64,000 nucleotides of DNA, from assembly GCA_014871385.1 (NCBI GenBank), contig CM026427.1, positions 2,476,068-2,540,067 on the forward strand, written 5' to 3'. Position 1 is the stretch's first letter, and every line of letters starts with the position of its first letter. Below the pieces are notes generated by a model. The model made no database searches. It saw only the letters and a program-made list of their open reading frames with translations, and was not told the origin of the DNA. Below are positions 1-13,301 of this stretch, piece by piece. Made by a program: the position numbers and the translations under genes. The stretch comes from Ceratodon purpureus. Its lineage: Eukaryota; Streptophyta; Bryopsida; Pseudoditrichales; Ditrichaceae.

Positions 1-49
1 ACAAGCACATCACCAAATGAAAAACAAACAACTCCCACTCTGCTCATCA

Positions 50-2123
<2,074 letters not shown>

Positions 2124-3300
2124 ATCTCTATCAAACACCCGCTCTTTCTCTTCTCACACAACGGCTGCCCCTCCTGGTATCACCCTACACCCTACTTTGC
2201 ACCACGCGAAACAATCGCTGTTCCTCTTCAACGTCTCCCAACCTCCTCAAACCTAACCTCTGATCTCGTATTCTGCACAACCGAACAATAACCGCGATAA
2301 CGCACATCCGTCAGCATACCAGACTAACACATCACAACATCACCAAAAACAGCCACGATAGGTCGCAGTGAACACTAACATCTTACAAGCCAAAACTAGC
2401 TCTCCGAACGTTTGAAAAACAAATAAAAATGACCAGAGAAACAAGGACGACAACCACCTGCTGCGTACCCCTAAACCTAACTCTCGGGCAAACTTCCCGC
2501 GCACAAGTATATTACCAGAAACATACACTGCAATCCTACTTATATAACTGCGCTCGCCGACCACGCCACACGGTCACGACATAAAGTTAAAAACGACCTG
2601 TAACGTAACGTGGACAGGAAGTTTCAAACGGACGACGAATGCGCCTGCGCCTGCGAGGAATATCCCCCGCCAGGGTTAGGGTTAGAGTGAGGCACTCGAA
2701 GAGAAGAAGCGAAGACGGAACCTGTGCAAGTGTCGGCGGCGCCCATGGCCCGCGAGCGCAATCGATGAAGGCCCGAGCACGTAGAGCAGGGGAAGTGGAG
2801 GTCCACAGGCGAGTCCGCAGAGGCGAAGCACACCATGCGAGGGGGGTTTGTGCGAGCGAGAGAGGCGATGATCCAGGGTTTGGTGTGGTAGCGCGAGAGC
2901 CCTGAGCCGTGGCAACGGCGGGGCCTGTAAAGCCTCGTTCTCAAAGGTAAAGCGACCCTGCACTGCGAACCCTAATCCCGGTTGGTTCCGTTCCCATTGG
3001 CTCGTGCCCCACTCACTGCGTTGGGTTGGGTTGGGTTGAGCAGGCCCCTTTGTGAGTCGAGTCGAGTGTGTGAGTTGGTTGGACTGGGAACTCTGCAGAT
3101 ATTTCTGTTCGTGGTCGTGTGGGTTCATTCTTTTTGTTCTCTACCAACGGCTTACAGCGCTTCCAGTTGGAGTCTTTTCTTTTTCTTCTTTTTTTTTGGA
3201 GTCAAATGGTGCCAGTTGGAGTCTTTTTCCATTTTTGACTTGAGGTGGGATTTACAGGAAGTGTTGTTTGAGGAGGTTTGGTGGATGTGGTAGAAGAAGA
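2124..3300 (-). promoter_or_regulatory. Upstream/5' leader region of the DEAD-box gene with telo-box-like motifs
   Basis: GC-richer stretch directly upstream of the helicase start. On the minus strand it contains AACCCTAA twice in overlap (ctctAACCCTAACCC, about 2671-2687), and the same octamer lies on the plus strand at 2968-2975. In land plants AACCCTAA (telo-box) is frequent in promoters of translation and ribosome genes, which would fit a Ded1-type helicase; that function here is inference. No transcription start or leader intron can be fixed. Small ORFs in this stretch have no family features. Confidence 0.35.
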
Positions 3301-5285
3301 AGAATGAATTTGTGTTTTGTTTTTACCTTAAATTTATACGAATGGTATTTTATATAATAATGATGATTTTTTGTCCAAACATTGTTGGATCCTCAAAGGT
3401 TAAAGAAAACCTTTCGAGAATTAAATGTTTTAGATTAAAATAAAGTTTTAAGTTTTTTTTTTCAAATTCTTTTTTCACATTATTCTTTTGACCATTCATG
3501 TTTGTTTCAAAACAAGTTTAATTCCTAAAGTGGAAACGCCTCAAAACCACCAAACAGCCTCAAAATTGGCCTCTTACATACAAGATGTAAGTTTTCAAGT
3601 TTTCATGTATTTAGGGAAAAATTAACAATAGGATCTAGTACATTACTTGAACATGTAAATGTACTTCAAATCTTAGATTCAAAATCCTTACCGTTTGTGA
3701 GATCGTAATAATCAAAGTTCGAAGAAAAGTTCTTTTGCTTTTGTTGCAAAATGGGTGTAAAGTGTTTTGTGAGCCGAAAAATCAATTGCAAAAATTAATT
3801 TGAATTGAGGCCTTTCAAATTCTTATACATAGTGGGATTAGGAATATGTCCATGTTCTTTTGACCTATAAAACCTAATGAAATGCTTGATTTTTCACATG
3901 GAGGTAAACTGAAATTCAAATACAAAGGTTGATCTTTGATAGTAAAAAAGGCACAATGAGATCATGCCTTAAAATTTAATTAACATGTATAAAAATTAAA
4001 ACGTGAGAAAAAATAAAATCTCAATTTTTAGAATTTTTTTGAAGTTTCTATGATCCAATTAACTTTGGGCAGATCTCATTACACTCTAATAATGTTTTCA
4101 AACTTTGACTGCAAATATCTCTAAAGTATGACGACTTTTGAAGCATGAATGGGCTTGTTGGAAAGGTATGGGAAACTCTATGATTCGCAAACAAAATCAA
4201 TTTCATACAATCAATATTTAGTAACTAGACCAAACACAAATCAATATTTAATTTTGTTTTCAACTTTGGGGGTTAAAAATCTTTGAGGTTCAAAATGTTG
4301 ATCAAAATATATATAGAATTAAATAGATGAGACAAAAAGGATTGAATTTCAATTAGTGGTATATTAGTACATATGCATTTTAGATCAAAACAAAGTAAAA
4401 TTTCTAAAGAATATTATTAACCAAACTATGTCTAAGTTTAGCTCATAGATTTGAATGTTGGGAGGGCGATACAGATGATTTGTGACACTTGTAAAAATAA
4501 CACTTAGAGTAATTAAAAAAGTAAATACATAACATTTATAGAAAAAATGGATATACATATATATATATATATATTCTATGTATGAAGTTCACAACACAAA
4601 TAATATGTAATAATATATTCTATAGCCTTCACTCCCTTTTTATGTCCTTTCCACCTTGCCTACTTGCTTTTATTTGTAAGTTTATAAACTTCCGTACACT
4701 TATCTTTTACTTTATGAACTTAAAATATATGATCTTTTACTTAATGGTCTCAAGAATACATGTACCAATCAATTTGTTTCTAAAAATGGAAACTAGAAAC
4801 TACTGCTTGACCTCAAAGTTATCTCCCTCCAAACTATGGTTCTTACAAAAGTCCTTTTTAGAAAGTTATCACTTATCAAGGTAAAATTAACAAAGTCGGG
4901 AGCACAACATTACATAACAGTTAACACATAACACTTATCAAGGTTTGGCTTATTAATTTTAAGGGAGCGGAAATCTCCATAACGCAAATAGAGTTTTAAC
5001 ACTTCTCGAGCTCTCCTCAAATCAAAAGAGTCGTCACATTCTTGCGACCTCTGAAAACAGTAACGCCGAGGTTACCTCAGCGTTGACTGTCGATGGGCGC
5101 ACAAACTTCCGGTTTCAGATTCTTGCATTGAATATGTATTTTCACATATCAATTTTGATGAGATTGCGGGTGAGAAAGAGGTAGACTCTACAAATGCTTG
5201 AACCATATTCAACCATAAACACAAAGTGATCTGAAAAATAGGATCACATGACATCATAGGTGAGCAAGAAAGGAAGTGAGTTTAC
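3301..5285. other. AT-rich intergenic stretch, no gene seen
   Basis: About 2 kb of strongly AT-rich sequence with homopolymer runs and an (AT)n microsatellite near 4556-4573. The longest ORFs are short, AT-driven and show no motif or splice-linked neighbour. The composition is clearly lower in GC than the flanking genes. Between about 5000 and 5285 GC rises toward the 3' side of the aminotransferase gene; no element ends were recognised. Confidence 0.6.
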
Positions 5286-5348
5286 AAATAGAGCATAATG
5301 TAGTATCGACTGAGTAAGAGTTCTCTCAGTCAATATTATGCTCTATTT
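5286..5348. repeat. Perfect 14-bp inverted repeat with inner stem (hairpin-forming)
   Basis: AAATAGAGCATAAT at 5286-5299 is matched exactly in inverse orientation at 5335-5348, and an inner GACTGAG/CTCAGTC pair lies inside. The 63-bp unit lies roughly 420 bp past the aminotransferase stop codon. It could be a MITE remnant or a 3'-region hairpin; no flanking duplication was recognised. Confidence 0.6.
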
Positions 5349-5768
5349 GACTGATTAATTAATTTTGACTTCCATCCTTCCAATTACAAATCTCCGTCGA
5401 TCGTACATACTCAACCTATTCCAGAGGCTGGAAGATGGTTAGGTCACAAAACTTTGCATAAAACCAATACTATCGGCTTACCTACACATTAAAGTTGAGG
5501 CATATTTTCCCAAATATCCTGCTTTCGCCCGTGTTACTGTACAGTTCAAAAAATATGCAATGTACAAAAATGCAGTTGCTCAGAGAGCAAGAGTTCTCTC
5601 ACAGAGCATCTGCACTGTGAGATCATCTGCCTGCAATCGAATAGGTAATTCCTACTTCGAATTGAAAGATTTCTGTAAAGAGAGAGAGAATCACTGTATG
5701 GAGATGAATCTATAACCAGATGTTGTGATCACTTTGATGTATGATCATTTTATTTTTTTTATGTCCTT

Positions 5769-8207
5769 TCATGGCTCAATCACAACTGACCACTCGCTGT
5801 CAACGTGCCCGTATTGAACATCGAGAAGTGCTCGACTGAGACGACCACAAAGACTCAAGGGCTCGTCTGATGAAGAGTTCGGCAAAGCAGCTGTCCCAGG
5901 TGCCTTCGCTAGCCAATGCTTGGCAGCATCGCCGTCAAATGGAACTGTGATCTCACTGTCTTTCATGACAAGGCCCACTACAGGCTGAATCATGCATGCT
6001 GTGCCTGTGCCAAAGACTTCCAGTAAGCGCCCACTTTCCGAAGCTCGCTCTACCTGCACATGTCTAGTATGTCAGAAGATGCAAAAAACAATTGACACAA
6101 TTCTAGATCGAAATATGCTTATGTAATATCAGAACAGATTAAAAATTCTAAGAATCAATGTATCTATTAGTCAGCGATGTTAACGCACCTCGTCGAAATG
6201 CAAAGGTCTTTCAGACACTTTCATGTCTCCAAATCCCCGGGCAAGTTTCAGCACCGTGTCCCTTGTGACGCCTGGCAGTATAAGACCATCCAAAGGAGGA
6301 GTCACGAGCTCCAGCTCCCCGCTCTCTCCCTCTTGACGAATTAGGAAAAATATGTTCATTGAGCCTGACTCTCCGACTAGGCCACCCTTAGACTTCCCAT
6401 CTTGCATTACAAACAATACCTGCACAGGGTTCAAACAAAGCAACGTTTTTAGTGTTGCGCATTTGATAGAGCTGGAAACCTGGCGGCAAAAGGAGATTCA
6501 GGCAAAGCAACAACTAAATGATATAGAGAGGTGATAGACAAGTCACGTACTTGGGAACAGCCTAGATGAGAACCCCGCAGTTGAGGCAAGATAGTTGGGG
6601 CGTAATTACCACCAATCTTGTAATTTCCTACACCTCCAGAGAAGGCACGCACGTTCTCTGTTTCGACATAAAGCTTGATAGGTTTCAAGCCGCTGGGAAA
6701 ATACGGACCAACTGGTGAGAGTATAACATACAACATAGCTTCTCTTGTTGGACCGACCCCAAGAAACGGATGTGTCCCAATCATCGTAGGTCGAATGTAA
6801 ACAGAAAAGCCCTCCGCATCTGGAACCCAGTCACGCTCCACTCGAACAAGCTCCTTAATGCATTCCAGCAACTCTACCTGTAAAACGAACATAAAACTTT
6901 ATTCAGTAACGCGTAAGAAGCTTGAGACATCTCTGAAATTTATGTTCAAAAGTAAATCCCATATTTCAATTTCAATTAACGATGAGAAGAAAGACCAGTG
7001 CAATCTTGAGTTACAAATATTCTTGTGAAGCCTGGAACAGAAGAATTTTAGGGCAAATCATATAATTCATCAACATCTCGTAAATCTGTATCAAATGAGC
7101 ATCATGCACCAATCGTTCTCTAGCCATCGGTAAGGATAGGACGTTTAACCTTATCAAATTTGGGCAAGGTAAGACGAGCCGCAGAACGAGCCAAACGATC
7201 CATGTTCATCTCAGGGCGAAACAGCCTCAACTGGCCATCCTTCCCCTTATAGACCTTCATACCCTCGAAGCACTCAACCGCATAATGGAGCACCTAAAAG
7301 AAGAGAATTCAGCATTTTCAGTAATCACAATTAACTTAGACTACAGAATCCACAGCTCATTCGGTGAATCAAGTAAATTCAGTAGTTTCAATAAACTGGT
7401 TTATATTTTTTATTTAGCCAATGATATCAAGTTAACACTCTATGTAAATTCATGCTGAAAGTGACAACAGAGAACAAGAAAATGACCTGTGCACATGGAT
7501 GAAGAGAAATGGGACCAAGTGGGTCAATTGAAGGGGCTGTCCAACCAAGACCATCCTTCCAAGAAACTTGTAGCATGTGGTCAGTATACACCGCCCCAAA
7601 CTTGAGTGTAGTCGCGTCTAACCTGGGTTTCGCCTGCCACATATTACACAAATATCTGAAAAAGAAAGACAATGGATGAACAAACGGTTCCCACAAGTCG
7701 ATTCGCTAAATCGCAGCTAGCGTTCTAAAATATGCGATGTCGAACCCTAAGCGGAGGTTGAGTGGAGTAGCTAAGGCTCCAAACATTTTTCACATTATGT
7801 TCAGGCACACAATGTGAGGATCTCCAAAAATGCACTTAACGTCCTCTGTTCCACAAACACAAACCTGGTTCTCGGAAGACACAAACCTGTAGGCGTTTTG
7901 ATGTTGTGATGACAAGATCGTCATAGCGAATATCTGAAGGCAAAGGAACCAAGTCGGGCACCATCTCTGTCATTCCTAGCTGCAACGGCTCTGCCACCCG
8001 AAACCCTGTAGTGCTATGCATGCGATGCCCGCAGAAGGATTCCTTCTTCGATATTCCTTTCGGGAGGCCAGAACAATCTCCATTCAGAGGAGTATTGCTC
8101 CTTTGCAAATAGAGAATCGAAGAAAGATGTGCGGGTTTCAAGGGAGCCTCATTGTGGTACCTCGGAAGAGTCCTCCCGAGCAATCTTTTGGCGGAGCGAG
8201 TCAACAT
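5769..8207 (-). CDS. Branched-chain amino acid aminotransferase, organelle-targeted, complete
   Basis: PLP fold-type IV transaminase that interconverts leucine, isoleucine and valine with their 2-oxo acids, using glutamate/2-oxoglutarate. Six exons: 8207-7887, 7633-7487, 7293-7150, 6877-6551, 6419-6189 and 6053-5769 (484 residues), all introns phase 0. Residues 1-80 are Arg/Ser/His-rich and poor in acidic residues, as in a mitochondrial or plastid presequence. The core starts near [28 protein letters not shown] and [12 protein letters not shown] follow. The PLP lysine lies in [13 protein letters not shown] (about residue 291), and exons 5-6 give [28 protein letters not shown] and [14 protein letters not shown]. 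No frameshift or missing catalytic residue is seen. Plant paralogues are split between mitochondrion and chloroplast; the sequence does not decide which. The start is the first ATG of an open exon, preceded by a possible splice acceptor (see next entry). Confidence 0.95.
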
Positions 8208-9770
8208 GATTCGTCTGTTAATAACAAAGTGTCAGAACATAAGCTTTAGAGGATAACTAAACAGCTCACCATCAAAATAACACTCTCATCAAAAGTACTA
8301 TAAAATCCAACACAAAACATGTCTCAAGTGACAACAAAAGAAGTAATACGACTAAACACTTATCATCAACATTCTTAACCTGCCAGTACACAGGCTCAAC
8401 AATTCAAATTAAATGCCACACGGAAATATTAGGCCATCCTCAAAGTGCCAACATAGAGACTCCGAACCGAAAGAGAAGCTTTTCTGTGTCTACTCAGCGA
8501 ACATGCACAACACCGGCAAGGCCGCTTCAGGATCCTGCCCAAACCGAAAGTATGTAACTAAATACACAAATACGGTATTAAAGCCTTCGGATGGAATAAA
8601 TGCATGCTTCAAAATGCAATTCCACTCCGATCTAGGCTTATAATCACAATATGAAATAAAATCATATAAAAATTTCAAGCTTTCACATGCACTACAGATG
8701 ACCTCCCGTGCTGCTTTAAGATTGAAGATAGAAAAAAGGCACTACGATAGAGAGTTTCGGTCCAATTCCGCGAAAAAAACAGTCCAAATTGAGACGATCC
8801 TCCGTCATAACAAAAACAACTGCATGGCAGGACACGCCAAGACCTGCATCGGTGGCCTACCCCATACAGATCAAGAGCAAACCACTTAAACCACAAACAC
8901 AATCCTAATGCTGAAGAACCGATCTTCTGCAACAACGAAACAATCCGCACCAACCACACGCCAGAGACTTCACCATTCCAGAACTACAGCAGAATAAAAA
9001 ATGCTATAAAATTACCACAAAGTAGATCATCCATCCTCGAGCCATGTTGGCTCCAACTACCGGGACACCTATCCCCTCGAAAACATATATATCCCCTGCA
9101 AACCCACACCGGGGACAACAGTCCGGTGCGCCCGCCGCACCGTCACCACCACTAACCAGACGAAAAAAACCACCGCACAAGCTCCGTGAAATAATCCAAT
9201 GAAGAAAAACTCCTGCGCGCTACATATTCATACATGTCTAATTCTAGACACGAACAGCCATAGCAAACCAAACGACGGTCCCATATACCCAACCGTACAT
9301 ACAACCACAAAGCCCATCGACAACGCAACAGATGACTCAATCAGGAAGAAAAAAAACGAAACGAAACGCACCAACAACAGCAGCGCCAAGAACACCAGCT
9401 ACCAGAAAAACGAACGGATTCCCACCTCACCTCCCACCCGGACCCAAAAACAAAAAAAAAAAAAAACCAACAGACCAAAAAAGGAAAACCAAACCACAAT
9501 CATCCCACTAGTCCCCCTCCCAAACCTCGCAGATCAAACCACGCACCACAACAAGGACCCAGGTCGATCAACTCACGTTTCTAGAATCCGAGTCCAGCCT
9601 TCCTCCACAACCAGATGCCGCGATGATCGAGTTCAGTCACCAAAGCAGTACGCGTCCGGAGGCTTGTATGGAATGATCTGAGAATGAGAAACTCTAGAGA
9701 ATTTGCGAGCGAGCGCGCGAGTGCGTGATCGAGCTGTGGCTGCGTCCGAGCTGTGAATGAGGAACTGCAT
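8208..9770 (-). promoter_or_regulatory. Probable 5' UTR with leader intron of the aminotransferase gene
   Basis: Ten bases upstream of the ATG the minus strand reads ttattaacag|acgaatcATG, a good acceptor. A good donor (AAAC|GTGAGT) lies near 9577, preceded upstream by a pyrimidine/CG-rich leader-like stretch to about 9770. The simplest reading is a 1.36-kb intron in the 5' UTR (about 8217-9577), which is common in plant metabolic genes. ORFs inside this span are short and low-complexity (Lys/Thr/Asn-rich with an A14 run). RNA data would be needed to confirm it. Confidence 0.4.
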
Positions 9771-10007
9771 GTGAAAACGCTTCCCAAACCATGCGTTTCC
9801 GGCTGCTGCTCTGCACATGGACTGCGCCTTCCTCTTCCGTTACCACCCTCCCTTCATGCATACGCCCAAAGCCGCCACTCTCTATCCCCCCTTTGGGCTT
9901 TTTTTTTCTTCGCTTTATTAATGTGTATATTTCCGTTTCTGAAATCTACACAAAGGTAACATGTCGAGGGATTATGATGGAGGAATCTACATATTTATGA
10001 GAATAGG

Positions 10008-10140
10008 GGGTGGGGGGTTTGGGTGCGGTGGCGGGTTTGGGGGGCGAATCGGGGGCAGGCGTGGGGCGGAGATCGGGGGCAGTTGGGGGGGACATCACCC
10101 GGGTGTTGGCAACTGCCACCTCGGGGGGTGGACGGGGTGA
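10008..10140 (+). other. G-rich tract with G-quadruplex potential upstream of the aminotransferase gene
   Basis: Plus strand carries more than ten runs of three to seven G separated by short loops (for example agggggtggggggtttgggt near 10006). It sits about 0.3 kb upstream of the putative transcription start of the minus-strand aminotransferase gene. The ORFs across it are composition artefacts. Confidence 0.55.
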
Positions 10141-10903
10141 GGTGGCAGGTGGGGTGAGATTCCGACGTGGCTGGGCCCACTGCCACGCTGGGCGGAGTCT
10201 GGCCTCCTCACTCCATTCTTTTTCCACCTCAGCGGGCCGCTGCTGCACGACGCCTTCATAAGTTCGTTCTTACCGCTGCCCAGGGCCTTCCACCTCAGCC
10301 GCTGCGAGGGCACTGTGTGCGCTCTTCACCTGCCATTCTTTATTTCGGCTTCTCCTCGGTGCCGTTCAGTGATTTTGGGAGTGTGAGGGTGTGAGGCTTT
10401 TTGTGGGGCTTTCTGTTGGGCTTTTGTGGGTCAACTCATCATCATCATCTTGCCAACCAGTTGTGAACACATGATGGGCCGTTGGGCTTGCTATGAATCT
10501 GTAATTGACTCTCGGTTTGAAGTTTGAGGCGGTGGACGAAGTTCCCATTGAATTTTTTGTAGGTGGTACATCCATGAAAAGAATTTTTGTATCTGAACAA
10601 GAAGACCCTCATCAGATGCTCTATTTTGATGTTGCCATATTCTATTGAATCCCATCTTGGGTTGTTTGTGAGCTGAGTCATGAACAGTTGCTTTACCAGC
10701 TTGTGGTAATTGTCCTTGCTTACTGAAGTTTATCCTTAGGATTTACACTATGATGGAGAAGTCCACCCGGTCATGAATTCTAGGGGAATGGAGTAGTTTG
10801 ATTGGCCAGGAATGAGACTCTTGTTGAGTTGGTGTATAGACTGTAATGGCTAAGATTCCTTTGATGGAGAGATTCAAGCATGGATCAAAAATGACATAGC
10901 TCC
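10141..10903. other. Intergenic DNA left of the CACTA insertion, no gene seen
   Basis: No ORF with family features or linked splice signals. The sequence ends at the CAA target duplication (10904-10906) and resumes at 57872, so 10903 and 57872 were presumably adjacent before the transposon inserted. Confidence 0.5.
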
Positions 10904-10906
10904 CAA

Positions 10907-10950
10907 CACTAGTGGGAAGTGACGACTTCTCCTCGAAAACCCTCCTCGAC
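10907..10950 (+). repeat. Left terminal inverted repeat of the CACTA element
   Basis: Starts CACTAGTGGG, identical over 10 bp to the inverted right end, and continues with imperfect similarity (CTCGAAAACCCTCCTCGACC here against CTCGAATCCCACCTCGAG at the other end). CAA at 10904-10906 is the target duplication. Confidence 0.85.
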
Positions 10951-11668
10951 CCTGTATTCCGCTGAGGGATCTAGTTTGGAAAGTGCTGTCAGGTTTGCTC
11001 TGGAGGGGTGTGTTGGGGGTTGGTGCCACGTGCCTTCCTTCCAGTGGTTGGGCACGTTACTGTATTGAATCACCGGAATTTTTTTCTGAGTGTCCTAAGA
11101 AGTTATCGGTGGCCACGAGTTTCACTCCTCCCGCGGCATGCACAGTGTTGACTGTAAGCCGGACCCACGTAACTACACCGTTGAGTGGACGGAAGTTGGG
11201 GGTGCCGATGAGAAGTTAGAAACAGAAATCGGATGTATGTGGCGACGTGAATCAAGTAAATTGATAGTGTGAATTCCTGTAGTTTTTACAAGAGACGGGG
11301 TACGGTATTGATATCCGGTTACTGTCTGAGGTCATACATCGCAGTGAAGGAACGCTGTCGTCGGTCTGGTAGATTCTGAATACCGAAATTCATAACCTTC
11401 TACCGTTTCTTCAAAGCCATATTCTGGAAACCGTAGAAATCGACATACTCCTGTAAAATAAAGGTTTGAATCCCACTCCAGTGATCATTGTTTTAAGTTT
11501 TCATAGTTTCAAAAATACTATGTACAGAACACGGGTTTCCTGAGTGATTTCTGCAGTGTTTAAACCACCCACGACTCTAAGGAGAATCATGTATATGTAA
11601 GTATGATTTCCTAGCTTTAAAATCAATTCTCAACTCCCTAAAATGCTGCATCGGCGAACATTAGTTCT

Positions 11669-13301
11669 TTAAGGCTTCGCCATGGCTTGTGACTCTAGGA
11701 ATTCGATGACTTCATTGATGCTTTCCAGCTGCTCCTGAGAGGTGGGCGTCCTCCGTGACAATTCAGATTCCAATACATGTAGCTCTTTTGCAGTTGTCAC
11801 GGCCTCTCCCTCGCAATCTTGAATTCTGCCATGCATCGATTCCATTTTTTGGGCAAACCGTGTTACATTGTTCCGGGTTCCTCGCTCGAGCATCGTTGTC
11901 AAGACCTGCACCTGCTGTAAGGTTATCATCAAATCTGGTCCAACTTTTCTTGAAGTCCCACTGGACAAGTTCCTCTGTGCTTCGATCATCTTTTCATACG
12001 CAATTTGATGAGTTGCGCAAGCCTTGTCATGTGCACGAATCCACTCTACATGTTTGTCCTTAAGCCCTCGTAGACGTTCCTGAACCAACGCAACAGCTGA
12101 GCGCTTCCTTGTAATGTTATACTTCTCACGGTTGATGAGCTCCCTGAGAGTTTCTTTTTTTTTAATCGTTAATGTTTCCAGCTCTCCCTTTAGAATTCGG
12201 AGACCTGCCATTAGTGTTTTCTTTTTTCCACAAACGCATTCTCCGCTATGAATGTCTCCTCTTGGGGAACCATCCGCTCGGGGACATTGCACATGTGCCG
12301 GATGGTCTTCGTCGTTTGCTACCTCTGGAGGAACGCCGTTTGCTTTCGATGTACGTGGCTGCCCCTGGGACTGCACATGGCATAGACATCATGTTCCTCA
12401 GCAGAATTCACAGGTATGGACATGATTAAAACACAGCTTATGAGTACGTTAATGATGTACACTAGTCGAAAGGAAACGCAGTAAATACTATACCCCGGAA
12501 GGTATCCTCAAGCAAACAGGACTGTAATTGCCCTAAAACAGAGATCATTAATTTCAGGACGAATATGAGCTCACTCTTGCTAAGTGCGGATTGTCTGGCT
12601 CCGGCTTAGGAACTGCAGACGCAGTTGCACGTTCTTGCACACCCCCCTCTACTTCTCCATCGGTGTCTGAGTCCTGCAATGCATTGCGATTACTTTAAAA
12701 CGGCTGTACGAGCAAGTACAGGATCTGTAATTAAACAACCGACAACGGATAGCCATGTCTTAGGTACATTGGAAAAAGGACTCCGGAATCAACCTTGACC
12801 ACAAATAACACCACCGTAGTACAATGTCGAAGTACATACCTCCCCCGCCTCGGTCCCCTCTGTGCCACCCAGACTTCGGCCAGGTAGAGGCATCACCTTT
12901 GGGTGCCTCCATGGAAGTGCTTCCCTCACATCGGCAAACTCTGGAAGCGGCTGGAAAGGAGCTCTCCTGAGGGAAGAGAAACACCTTATCATTGCGAAGG
13001 CGGTCCAATTAACGTTGGAGCCACGGCTTTCTTCGAGAAGCCCGTGGGCAAAATGAAGAGGGAGTATGCGCTCAACCATCGGTCGCTGGTGAACCCGAGC
13101 AAATAACTCCTCCACATACAGGTGATAGTCCTCGCCATCGGAGTCTCGAAATTCGTAGCCGGAACCCGACTTCTCTCCCCATCGTTCAACCACGTCCCGC
13201 GAGGGCGCTACATTCCTGAATGTGGGGTCGCTGGGAATAAAACCACTGGCGGGGAGGAGCATACACTGCTGGAACCAAAGCGCCCATTCCTTCTCTGTCA
13301 T
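11669..13301 (-). CDS. Unknown CACTA cargo gene, coiled-coil protein
   Basis: Model of three or four exons: 13301-12840, 12673-12575, a possible 39-bp microexon 12536-12498, and 12370-11669, all phase 0, giving about 420-433 residues. The start ATG at 13301 (MTEKEWALWFQQC) is chosen because the open frame upstream has no ATG. The N-terminal 150 residues hold aromatic-rich sequence (NVNWTAFAMIRCF, ADVREALPWRHP) without a recognised family. The last exon is largely helical and charged (LKGELETLTIKKKETLREL, then about 100 residues with heptad leucines), a likely coiled coil, and has a CVCGKKK motif at its start. It is read in the same direction as Tnp2. No homologue was recognised; it may be a transposon accessory protein or captured host gene. 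Exon joints follow good GT/AG signals, but the microexon is uncertain. Confidence 0.55.

Noticed and set aside
2671..2690. Telomere-type repeat (TTAGGG)
   Set aside because: Only two units; more likely a telo-box-like promoter motif than telomeric sequence.
5570..5640. Possible microRNA precursor (GAGAGCAAGAGTTCTCTC hairpin)
   Set aside because: The stem is very short and no longer duplex was found around it.
9199..9681. 160-codon plus-strand ORF
   Set aside because: Low-complexity Lys/Thr/Asn-rich translation of an A-rich stretch in the probable leader intron.
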